52,897 bases of DNA, from NCBI GenBank assembly GCA_008704415.1, contig VXIS01000331.1, positions 1 through 52,897 on the forward strand, in the 5' to 3' direction. The notes beneath the pieces were generated by a model. It saw only the letters and a program-made list of their open reading frames with translations. It did no database searches and had not been told where the DNA came from. Positions 10,472 through 20,300 of the stretch are shown in pieces; positions within the stretch are counted from its first letter, which is position 1, and each line of letters begins with the position of its first letter. The DNA is from Sphaerosporella brunnea (lineage: Eukaryota; Ascomycota; Pezizomycetes; Pezizales; Pyronemataceae). Made by a program: the position numbers and the translations under genes.

Positions 10472-12497
10472 AGCCACTCGGAAAGAGTTGTCTTTGACAG
10501 TGGCAGCATGTTATTCCAAAAAGAGTTGGGTAGCTCAACGAATACGCTCTCATGAGTGTTTGTGGATCCGACATCGCATAATTCCTTGAAGTAAGAAGGG
10601 CTTGCATGCAAAAATGCAATGCCTGCTTGAAGACGAAGGTACCCTGATTGCTGTGGAGGAGTACATGACTGGGGCCGGCAAGCTTGCAACCCGAGCAGGC
10701 TTAGCAAAAGCTGTCAGCGACTATTGGTCTAGCCTGAACCGTAACAACCACACCAACCCCAACGATACAACGGGTCCTAGTCAGGCACAAATTGATCGTG
10801 GCCTTTCCGAACGAACCGCGAGCGAGTGGATGCAGCGTCGAGGATTTAAGTGGACCGATTTGAAGAAAGGGGTGTACAAGGATGGCCATGAGCGGCCCGA
10901 TGTACTGCAGTACCGCCAAGAATCATTCCTTCCTCGATTGGCTGAGCTAGAGCCAACCTTTGTCCAGTGGACGTTTCCAGAGCTCGAAACGAACCCCGAT
11001 GCTGGATATACCTTGGTGTATCCAGAAAATTTACCACCCGGAGTTAAGCCGCGAGTCCCAGTTACCCATGATGAGTGTTCATTCAACTCCAAAGACGGTG
11101 TCCGTCGTGGTTGGGTCCGTAATGACCACATGCCTTTTTACAACAAGGGACGTGGACCAGGAATGATGATCTCCGAATATCTCACTCCTGGAGGTAATTT
11201 ACAGCTGCCACCGGATTATCCTGAGGACGAACTTCCACTAGAGCCTGATGGCGATCCTTACCGTGAATGTACCGCCAGTCTGGTATTTGGAGATGGAGTC
11301 TGGTGGACAGGGGAGAATGTGGCAGACCAGTTGAGAGATCTCACTATTCCGCTATTTGAAAAAGCCTATCCTGGATGCCAGGCAGTCTTTTTTTTTGACA
11401 ACGCAACAAATCATCTCGCTTTTGCTAAGGATGCCTTGCGGGTAGAGAATATGAATCTCTCAAGCGGCGGCGCGCAGACTGCAGACATGAAAGATGGCTG
11501 GTTTTACCGTGACAACCGCCGTCACAATCAGAAAATGCACGTCATGAGAGAAGGGGAGAAGGTTGCTAAAGGGATGGAGCAAGTTCTCCATGAGAGAGGA
11601 CTGTAGTGGGAAGGTACGTAATCCCGTGCGTCCACCCCGCTGAAAAGACCACCCCTGATTTTCCCTTAGGACTCCGGCAACAGTGCTACATATCAAACCC
11701 CACTCCTGGCCAAAAGACCAAAAGGATTAAAAATCCTGTCTGCAGTGATGGCCTTGAGGGTCGTACCTGTTGCGCAGCAGCCATCCTGTCGGCCCAGCCT
11801 GACTTCAAAGGTCAGCGCAGTCGCATTGAGGAGATTGTTGAGGATGCGGGGCATCTTGTAATGTTCTATCCTAAGTTCCACTGTGAACTTAACTGGATTG
11901 AATATGTAACGGGACAGGCGCGAGGAAACGTCCAAGGTACGTAGCTTTCGAGGCAAGGACCGGAGACAGGAGGACAAGGACGAGAGGCAGAAGAAGACGA
12001 GACAAGACAAGGTGGTTCAAGGTTACTAGGTTCGCTAGTATACAAGACGTTCTGTAATGAAGAAAAGAAGAAAAGAAACAAAAACAAGTGAAACCTCGCT
12101 ATTTATGCTTTCCTGTCACGTGACCGCGCGTCACGTGACACCCTAACCCTAGCGCCGAGCCACCCCTTAACCTTGAGCCGTGACAGAATATTACTGGGGC
12201 GCGTGCAAGCACTATGCTCGAAAGCACTGCAACTATACTCTCGCTGGTATTTAACCCTTCGCTCGCCCAGCCATGATACTCAGCTAACTACTGGAACCAT
12301 TAGGTCTTAAGGAAGCGGTCCCAGAAGCTCTTGAGTCTGTGAAGCCATCGCTTATTTTCAAGTACTGGCGACGAACTCAGCGTATTATCAAGGCATATAG
12401 GGAAGGTGCCACCTTTGGCGACGAGGAGTACAAAGCGCGGGTCTATACCAGTCACCGGCGGGTCTCACAGCGAGAGCCAGACGCAGATGGGCAATAA
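10472..12497 (+). pseudogene. DDE transposase-like gene, 3' part with catalytic motifs
   Basis: This continues the frame of 3552-4420. Segments are 10472-11613, an intron 11614-11669 (GTACGT...TTAG), 11670-11904, the solo LTR with its TSD (11905-12190), 12191-12246, an intron 12247-12303 (GTATTT, branch GCTAAC, TAG), and 12304-12497 ending TAA. The presumed catalytic residues are D in THDECSFN (codon 11070-11072), D in FFFDNATNH (codon 11397-11399) and E in HCELNWIE (codon 11900-11902). The spacing is far wider than DD34E. TGA at 10587-10589 and TAG at 11604-11606 interrupt the frame, both explicable by C-to-T changes. The solo LTR splits the gene right after the Glu codon. The protein would cut and join the TIRs; this copy cannot make it. 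Confidence 0.8.
11905..12185 (+). mobile_element. Solo LTR (281 bp) with 5-bp TSD
   Basis: It begins TGTAACGG and ends CCGTGACA (TG...CA), and is flanked by gaata at 11900-11904 and 12186-12190. Removing it and one TSD rejoins the transposase reading frame exactly (WIEY then YWGAC). Its ends resemble the LTR start seen at 17220 (TGTGACGG) and the putative LTR at 41209 (TGTCACGG), so all three probably belong to related gypsy families. A solo LTR is normally left by LTR-LTR recombination. Confidence 0.88.
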
Positions 12498-12626
12498 ATT
12501 GATTATTGGGATCACGGTCCAGGTGCCACCTTTGGAGACGAGAAGTACAGAGCGCGGGTCTATACCACCGGCGGGTCTCACAGTGAGAGCGAGGCGCAAT
12601 AAATTGACTATTGGGGTCACGGTCCA
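12405..12626 (+). repeat. Imperfect tandem duplication of transposase 3' end
   Basis: Unit 1 (12405-12521) includes the last codons and stop of the transposase; unit 2 (12522-12626) repeats it with substitutions and small deletions (GGTGCCACCTTTGG ... CACGGTCCA in both). The second copy lies after the stop and is non-coding. Confidence 0.85.
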
Positions 12627-12726
12627 CCTGGCCCCAGCGTTTGCTCTGAACTTTGGTCCCCACCACTTCCTACCCTTTGACCACCATCTACACCGTACCC
12701 ACTACTGACTTTCCGACGAAATATCC

Positions 12727-12762
12727 GTGCGACAACGAGGTTTATAGCTGCCTGCACCATAC
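12727..12762 (-). repeat. Right terminal inverted repeat of DDE transposon
   Basis: Exact 36-bp reverse complement of 3189-3224. It stands only 4 bp from the start of the foldback element at 12767, so one element probably landed beside or within the other's preferred target. Confidence 0.9.
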
Positions 12763-12766
12763 ATCC

Positions 12767-13374
12767 GGGATATCATAATTTCGTGAATTTGGAGCAAGAA
12801 TCAAAATTCGAACCTTTGGACCTGTTTGGCATCACACAATATTGAACTTTCAAAATGCAAGAATGACTGTGAGAAAAAGCTGCTGGACCAAAATTTTGGG
12901 GAAGATCTCCGGTATACGCAACCTTGCCCACAAAATTACCCATACAGGGCCGAACACATTTTGCTACTCCGATGTTTTAGGTCGCAAAATCACGATTTCG
13001 ATTGGACGCATTGACTCCAACCTTCGATCTCAAAAAACCAAACTACATAAGGGCCCGTTCGAGGCAAACGGGTTTTTTGAGGTTGGAGTTGATAATAGGT
13101 TGAGGCGTCGAGGCAAAATCGTGATTTTGCGACCTGAAACTTCGGAACAATCCTGAGAAATGTGTTCGGCGCTATGACTCCAGCCTGAACCGAAGTAGAT
13201 TTTGTGGGTGAGGCTGCGCAAATATCCCCCAAAATTTTGGTCCCAGCAGCTTTTTCTCACAGTCATTCTTGCATTTTGAAAGTTCAATATTGTGTGATGC
13301 CAAACAGGTCCAAAGGTTCGGAGCTTGAATCTTCTGCCAAACTCACGATGTTTGGCTCAAAAACATGATATCCC
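12767..13374. mobile_element. 608-bp foldback/MITE-like inverted-repeat element
   Basis: The ends read gggatatcat ... atgatatccc, and nearly the whole element is an imperfect palindrome with arms of about 290 bp and a centre near 13040-13080. The best-conserved arm segment is about 12820-12900 against 13232-13312. There is no supported coding capacity; the similar short ORFs on both strands are the same arm read twice. No clear TSD is seen. It abuts the right TIR of the DDE transposon. Confidence 0.85.
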
Positions 13375-13546
13375 AGGTGCCCTAAGCTCTGGACGCGCAA
13401 GATGTTGCTGTTGTGTCGCCCTCGGCATCAGCAGCCCGCATCTGGAACTTGTCATTTAGCAACCCCGTGACACGCGACGCCCACATCCGTTGCTCAACAT
13501 AACCCCGCCTTCGACGCAACCACGTCCAAGCTCCTCGTTCTCAACG

Positions 13547-14684
13547 ATGCATATCTCCGCCATCTACATCCATCCCATCAAGTCACTCCTCCCGATATCT
13601 CTCTCAGCAACGGCACTCACTGCGCTTGGCTTCCCACACGACCGGACGTTCCTCTTGATCCGCACGCCCGAAAACAAGGGACTCTACATCGGCGATCTCC
13701 CACAGCTCTGCCTCTTTTCCGTCGCATTCTCTTCCGATTCCCAAGATGCGATAACAGTTACATACACGGGCGGCGGCGACAAGCTGACAATCCCGCTCAC
13801 TCCACCGCTAGGCGAGGCCGTCGAGGTCGACGTTCGAAACTCCTCGTGCACTGGCTATGGGGTTTCCGCCGCCGCAGATGAGTTCTTTACTACGCACTTG
13901 GGCTTTCCAACACGATTGCTGTTTCTTGGGGATTCTTCGCGCAAGGTGCTGGGGAATGTTGCGCCCGAACAACCCGCGGCGGGGATGCCGTCCAACTGGC
14001 TGGGCTACGATGTGGGGCGGCAGCAGGAATATGCAATTACATTTGTTGACTGTGCGCCCTTGCTGGTGACGACTTCTGCTTCGCTGGAAGAGGTGGGAAA
14101 GAGGGTTGGGGGTGAGGTAGATATGAGGAGGTTTCGGCCGAACGTGGTACTTACACCTAACGAGGGAGAGAAGGTTGCAGCTTGGGAGGAGGACTATTGG
14201 GGAGAGATTGAGATTACAGGCGACAACGGAACCACCAAGATTGTGTGTACCGCGAATTGTGCTAGATGTACCAGTCTTAATGTAGGTTCCGTCTTGGGTC
14301 GAAAACGAAAAAGGCCGGTGCTAATGACAACGGCACTGTCAGGTCGATTTCGCTACAGGTGGCTACGTCGAGAGTGAGAAACAACCATTAAAGAGTATGG
14401 CCAAAGACAGAAGAGTGGATCCAGGGATGAAATACTCACCAGTCTTCGGACGATACGCCTTTATGCTTGGTAAGGACTAATTTGCATCTTCAGGCGGGAC
14501 ATCTCAGCTGACTATTTGCAGGCGAAGGCCCAACTACACTGAAGGTCGGGGATCATGCGTGTGTAACCAAGAGAAACGCGGAAAGGACCGAGTTCTGTGA
14601 GTGATCCTGTATGAAGTCGAGGCTGTTTTCTAATGAGATACAGATTGGCCGGGATTGTCGGTGGGTACTAAAATTAAAGCTTGA
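13547..14684 (+). CDS. MOSC-domain protein (mARC-like molybdenum cofactor sulfurase family)
   Basis: Four exons fit: 13547-14281, 14343-14469, 14522-14596 and 14644-14684. All introns are GT-AG (61, 52 and 47 nt) and the frame is kept, giving about 325 aa. The N-terminus HISAIYIHPIKSL is the typical start of the MOSC N-terminal beta-barrel; FPHDRTFLLI and DMRRFRPNVVL are further family motifs. The conserved Cys lies in NCARCTSLNVDFATGG, where the family binds the molybdenum cofactor (mARC) or handles sulfur. ATG 13547 is preferred over ATG 13490 because the family usually starts right at this strand. No membrane anchor is seen. Function is probably a cofactor-dependent reductase or sulfur carrier; the substrate is unknown. 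The gene is intact amid mobile DNA. Confidence 0.88.
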
Positions 14685-15840
14685 AGGCGTTTTTTATATA
14701 TATAGCGAGGCCCATAAGGCTGGAGGAATCCGAAAATCGTGTCTTCTCATGATTGATGGCTCTCGTAATTTGGCAATTGTCCTGGAAGAAAGAACCTCAC
14801 GAGGTTTGGAGTCAGCCACACAGCGAGGTTCATTTTGTTTGTAATCAAGTTTATTGTCTGTATACGACCGCGAGCGATCATGACAGACACCCTACTCGTC
14901 TCCCTTATCCTGTCTGCCCCCTTATTGATGCCATCTCATGGGTCAGCTGTGGCCACCCAAAATACCAAAAGGAACACACACACAGTGGGTTGTTCCGGCC
15001 GATTCATTAGCCATTGATACTGTGCTTTCCGATTGGTGTACTTCGTATGAATTTACTTGGCTGGTTCCAGTGTGTTTCGTTTTTTGCAACTTTATCCCCT
15101 GACACTGTTCTCAATAAAGTGCGCCGGTTGGCTGCGTCTTTGTATGGTGCGAGGCATGACCTGGGGTGTGTTGCCAAGCAATCAGGCAACGGGCGACCAA
15201 AACTCTGAGTGAGACCCTAACCCAAACTCCAAACGCTAGGTATTAAGTATTAAGACGCCCAGGTTGCGAAGGTCCTGGTTAAAACGGCGCGTACTGTATG
15301 TAAAAGTCGCGAATTAGTACAGACAGCCGCGAGGGCTAGTCTGGTTAGCCGCGCTAGCCTTGGCGTAAGCGCCAGCCTTGCAAAGTACCCCTGTCAGCAG
15401 CGCATACGCTTGTCGTAAGCGCCGAGCTCCGTATTGGCCCCTCGCGCAGACTGATGTGGGGAGTTGCATCGACTGAGATGGAAGGCTAGCCACCCAGTCC
15501 ATATTGTAGCTTGCAGTTTGCCCGGCAGCTTTTCGGTGCTCTGGGAGGGTGGCCATGTCGTGATCGTAATTTTGCTTAATAGTGACGTTCAGCACCGCAA
15601 AAAGAGACCTCTCCACGAATCGGCACGGCGCACATATGGATGAACATAACAAACCGGAGACGGCGATTCTCGCGCATTTTATGGAGCGTTGTTAGGCGGC
15701 GTTGTTGTTTTTTACCGGGCGATTTTCATAGGTAGCAGCATACTCATCTGGTGACAGGTTTTCCTCAAGAGACAGCGGCCAAGTGAATGCGACCAATCGG
15801 TTAGGTTTTGACCCCTAATGAGCCGTGATGTACTATCTTC
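14685..15840. other. Intergenic stretch, no supported gene
   Basis: Only short frames are present. One at 14880 starts with a signal-peptide-like run but is only about 45 codons long. Around 15340-15430 there are short self-complementary stretches (agccttggcgtaagcgccag). The sequence just upstream of 15840 could be the 5' remnant of the retroelement relic, but I see no clear LTR. Confidence 0.4.
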
Positions 15841-17300
15841 AAAGCCCGCTACAGTATGCAGAAACATCTCGACAAGAATTCAATGCTCTCCAGTTGACGC
15901 GGCAGAAGCACCCCAGTCGATAGCCTCATTATTGGTTGACCAAGTAACCAATCGGACGGGGATTCGTACCGGACAAGATGATAACCGATCGCGACCCAAA
16001 GATTCTGAAAGACGCTGACAGGGCCGCCTGGCATGCGCAAGCCGACGTGGCAGCGGAACGCCTCAACCAGACGTTGGAAACGGCAATCCGTCCATACGTC
16101 AACGCCCAGCTGGACAATTGGCATGAATCACTCCCGATGCTGGAGCTCGCCTACACTGGCAACACGGCGAAGAGCGCTACGACAGGCTTTTCGCCATACG
16201 AGCTGCTGCTGTATATATATGCAGCCGCAGAATGTGGTAGACAGGGTCTTAAGGCCAGACATGAAACCAGCGGAAGAGTACAATGAAGGGGCAGAAGGCT
16301 TCGCCGAGATGACTAAGAACTGGTTAAAGGGCGCACAGGACTGTATTCTGAAGAGCATGCGTCTACAAAAGGTCTACTACGACAAGCGCATCACGGCCCC
16401 ATCCGGCCCCTAAAGAAAGGCGACTTCGTATCGATAAGACTCGATCAACAGCCAGTTTCTTTGGTAAAGAGGAACAAGCTGACCCAACAAAAGCTTCCAC
16501 CATACAAAGTGCTCAGGGTACTGTCCGGGGGTAGAGCGGTGGAGCTCGAGATGCCAGTAGGTGTAGGTATACACCCGGTGATCGGCATTCAGCAGGTGGA
16601 ACGAGCAGTCAATCCCGACGAAGTAGGATGAAGCTGGATCGCCCCGACGTGGTGGACGAAGCGATCGCACGACGAGGAGCAGAAGGAAAAAATATATAGT
16701 GCACTAGATAGGTTGGGACGAAAAGGAGGACCAATAGCTATCACCAACCCGAATATACCAAGAGATGATTGACGACTGGAATGAGAATCGACAACGCCTG
16801 AACAATGAGAAAGCCATCATATACGTCACAGAACACCAATACGACCTAAAGCAGTCCTATGCCAGTTTGGGAGTGCTCCCGAGGCACCACCCGCTAGAAC
16901 GGTCCATCGTCTACATCTCGAGAGCACGCCAAATACAATACATAGCGTACGGATCGACAAGGTACGCATGGCTTTGATGCCATACCTCGACGATACCCAA
17001 GTGATGTACAAGCCCGAGCTGCAGATGGTAATCGTGGACCCGTGCACCGGTTGCCGGAGATGGTAAAAGGGGCAAGGCAAGGACGGAGGATAGTTGGATG
17101 GATGGCGATTTGAAACTGATATCTGCTTTTCATATTGCACTTGATGATTGATTTTGTGTTCGACAGAGGAGGATGATGAGTGAACTCCCGGGAGTGAGCC
17201 TCTTCCTGAAGGGGGGACATGTGACGGGAGGATCTCGGGTAGTGGCGGTCGTTAAGTGATTAATGGTGAGCAAAGGTTTAAGATGCCCGGGGCTGCTATG
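15840..17300 (+). mobile_element. Degraded Ty3/gypsy relic: integrase fragment, PPT and start of 3' LTR
   Basis: A frame near 15963-16215 reads integrase core (MITDRDPKILKD ... AERLNQTLETAIRPYVN), with the segment between the second Asp and the Glu region largely deleted. A further frame at 16412-16631 (DFVSIRLDQQPVS ... LPPYKVLRVLSGG) resembles the C-terminal GPY-type module. Short protein-like pieces continue to about 17060. At 17210-17217 gaaggggg is a polypurine tract, followed by TGTGACGGGAGG (17220), which looks like an LTR start of the same type as the solo LTR at 11905. The LTR end cannot be placed; it may run up to the 3' end of the NLR gene. Many stops and frameshifts mark it as old. 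Confidence 0.7.
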
Positions 17301-20300
17301 CCTTGCAACCAATCGCGATGCCCTTCATTATTGCGGCGTGAAGTGGTCTCCGCCCATCATTGTCCTCAGCCTCCTTCTCGGCGTTGAATGTTTCGATGAG
17401 TAGCCAGACGATGGCCTTTTGCCCATAACGTGCCGCGAGGTGAAGTGGTGTTCGCCCATCATTGTCCCCAGCCTCCATGTCTGCATTGAATGTTTCGATG
17501 AGTAGCCGGACGATGGCCTCTTGCCCATAACGTGCCGCGAGGTGAAGTGGTGTCTGCCCCACTTTGTCCTTAGCCTCCTTGTCCGCATTGAATGTTTCAA
17601 TGAGTAGCCGGACGATGGCCTCTTGCCCATGACGTGCCGCGAGGTGAAGCGGTGTCTGCTCCTCTTTGTCCCTGGCCTCCTGATCGGCCTCAAAGGTTTC
17701 GACGAGCAGCTTGACAACCATCTCATGTCCGTTACGTGCCGCGAGGTGAAGTGATGTCCGCTTCTCTCGGTCCTGTGCCTCCTTATTGGCCCTAAAGGTT
17801 TCAATCAGGAGCCTGGCGACAGCCTCATGTCCGTTTTCTGCGGTATGATGGAGCGGCGTTTTCTCCTGATGGCCATGGTCAGCATCAGCACCTAGTGCAA
17901 TTACGATGCCGACGGAAACAAGGCTCCCCTTCATGGCAGCAACTGCGAGCAAGCGATTCAGGTGTGATCGATAATCCGGCGGTAACGTCTCATTTAAAAG
18001 TCGATTGAAGATCCATGATCCAGGTGCACCGCCGCCCTGCAAGAAGCGCTCGACAATATCGACAACGTCCTTGTGTGGCGCCAAATATTCTAACGAGTAC
18101 AGCAAGAATGGCCGTGTATCGAGGTATTCAGAGAGCGTTAGGTAGTCTTGATCGCCCCAGTCTTTGATGGGAACTGAACGCTCGGGGCTGTGGCAGATCT
18201 CTTCCCGGATAAGCCTTAAATACTGGATGCAGGTCGTTTTGAACATGCTGTGCGCATCTGCTTCTGAGATGATGAAACTCGAAGCTTGATCTTGAACAGA
18301 GCCGTGTGAACGAACGAAAAATTCGCGCACAGTCTGATGCATCACTTGAACTATATCTCGCCTGCTCGAGCCTGAGACGGCATCCAGTCAGTCCGTTTCC
18401 ACAAGGTCAGAGGGAACTACACGAACCTGAATAGCCTGGGATTGATTTGATCTCTACAAAATTGCCAGTGGATTTGAAAATCAACCACCGAATGTTGATG
18501 GACATATTCTCTCTTAAATATTCCGTACCTCTGGGCATGAATTCGGACACTCCGTCGCCGGGTAACGCAAGTGCTTGGTGTAGTTCAGCAAGGGTGATGT
18601 GGCGGTGAGAAAACAGACAGAATTGAAGGATGCGTTTGCCGTGTTCAAGTCCGGTTGGTTTATTCTTTTTCAGTTGGCAAAGCATTCTTTTATAGTATTC
18701 CTCGAGATCTGTCGGGAGGTCTTTGAGATAGCGCATGAGCTGTGCCGGATTGCTGCCATTGTGAATGTAGTTGTTGAGATCCTGCTTGATCAAATTCACC
18801 CACACGAAAACCCCATCCGCATGATCGATGATGTACTCCTGGGCGCTAACCTTGGTTTTCTCGTCCATTGGAAGATTGCTAATAAAGTCTTCGGTAAACT
18901 TCTTGATATCCTGGAAATTTTTTGTCTGTAGACTGATATATTGGAATCCCGAATGGGAATCTTTAGGTGCACCGGGAATCGGTCGGCTTGCAAGACAAAC
19001 TTTCACACAGTTGCCCGATCCCGGTCTGGCCAGCTCCCGAAGTAATCCCAGTATAACCAGCCTTTCAGATTCGTCTGATTCATCCAGTGCGTCAATTACT
19101 AGGATAAGGTCTGACCGTAGTTTGTGTGTGCCGCACTCCTTCAGGACGCGCCTCATATCCTCATCCGACCACTTCTTCAAGCCATCAGACCCCAAATTTA
19201 AACCGCGATATGTGCTTTGAAAATGCACGAAACTTGACTCATCAGCCTCCAAAATTCGGAAAAGCAGTGATCTCAGCATGCTGTGGTGTCTCGTATGCAG
19301 CCCGCCAGTCCGAGCACTATAAAAGAAGTCCGCCATAATTTTTGACTTTTGGCTGGTGGAGCCGAAATTCTTTTTGAAAAAACGCATCAAGGTGCTTTTG
19401 CCGCTGCCGGGCTTTCCTTCGATAAACAACAGACTTGAATCCTTCGAAGATATCCAGTCCTTGTATTCAGGACTGTCAAAGAACCACCCCAGCGTGTGTT
19501 GATTGCTGTCTGAAATCGTGCCATACCGCGAATTTTCGAAGTGCAGGCTCTTGAGGCATTCTGTTAGGGAAAGTCAGCGCTGTCAAGAATAGTCGATCCA
19601 GGTAGGAAACCTTGTCTCTCTTTGTCATACTCAAGTAGAATCTCCGAGCAATCTAATCCTAGGTTGGATGATATCGGTGGATTTGCGACCAGCACTTTGA
19701 ACGGCAACAACGAGTTTCCTTGCAGCTTTCTCAGGCTTTCCAGGAAGTTCTTCCAGGCTTCGAAGGTCGGGTTGTCAAGGTCGAATGCGAAGATTAAGTG
19801 ATGGATCGCTGTTGCAGCACGTGGTTCGCGGCTGTTGCGCGCTGTTTTGCTTGTCGCAACACCGATTTCCTTGTGTATTGTTTGTTCGAAAGCATTACGG
19901 AGATCCTCTAGGGTGGAAAAATTAAGCAATCTGCTCACTTTCTCTTGTGCTGTGCCCATTAGCACCTTTGGTAGCTCACTGTCATCCCGACAGGAAAGAA
20001 GATGATGCAAAAAAGTCTTGAGGATCTTTTTTTTTTCTAACGCCGAGAAAGCCGGACGGTCTATCAGCTGCCATAGAAATATGCAGAGTGAATTCGCAAG
20101 CAGCGGCTCATGAGCTCCCAACCCTTCCCACGTCAAGAGCTTACTAGCTTTTGCAGAGAAAACGTAGAGGGGAATAGTGGGTTCTTGAACTTCCTTGATT
20201 ATGAGTGCCGCGGCGTGTTTCAACTTGGCTTTCGAAGCGGCAGAACTCAAGACCAATATCTGATCAGGCTTGTCTTTCCAGTTTTTGTAGTCCATGTTCT

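Larger units (their letters stand above)
3189..12762 (+). mobile_element. DDE transposon with 36-bp TIRs, carrying nested LTR insertions
   Basis: Bases 3189-3224 and 12727-12762 are perfect 36-bp reverse complements. Both ends read TA then TGGTGCAGG inward, compatible with a TA target duplication at 3190-3191 and 12760-12761. Between them lies one split transposase-like gene (3552-4420 and 10472-12497). Subtracting the gypsy element with one TSD and the solo LTR with one TSD leaves about 3.2 kb of native element. The catalytic motif LNWIE resembles the LNPIE motif of Tc1/mariner-type transposases, which fits TA flanks. The family assignment beyond a DDE/RNase H-type transposase is inference. 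The gene now has stops and two insertions, so this copy is not autonomous. Confidence 0.85.

Noticed and set aside
12135..12150. ccctaaccct telomere-like word (also near 15215 and 49570, and gattaggg in the 149-bp LTRs)
   Set aside because: Single words, not arrays; no telomere.
12840..13290. Similar ORFs on opposite strands (MNFQNARMTVRKSCW-type)
   Set aside because: They are the two arms of the foldback element read in mirror image.
14880..15017. Short signal-peptide-like ORF (about 45 codons)
   Set aside because: Too short, low support, no neighbouring signal; could be chance.
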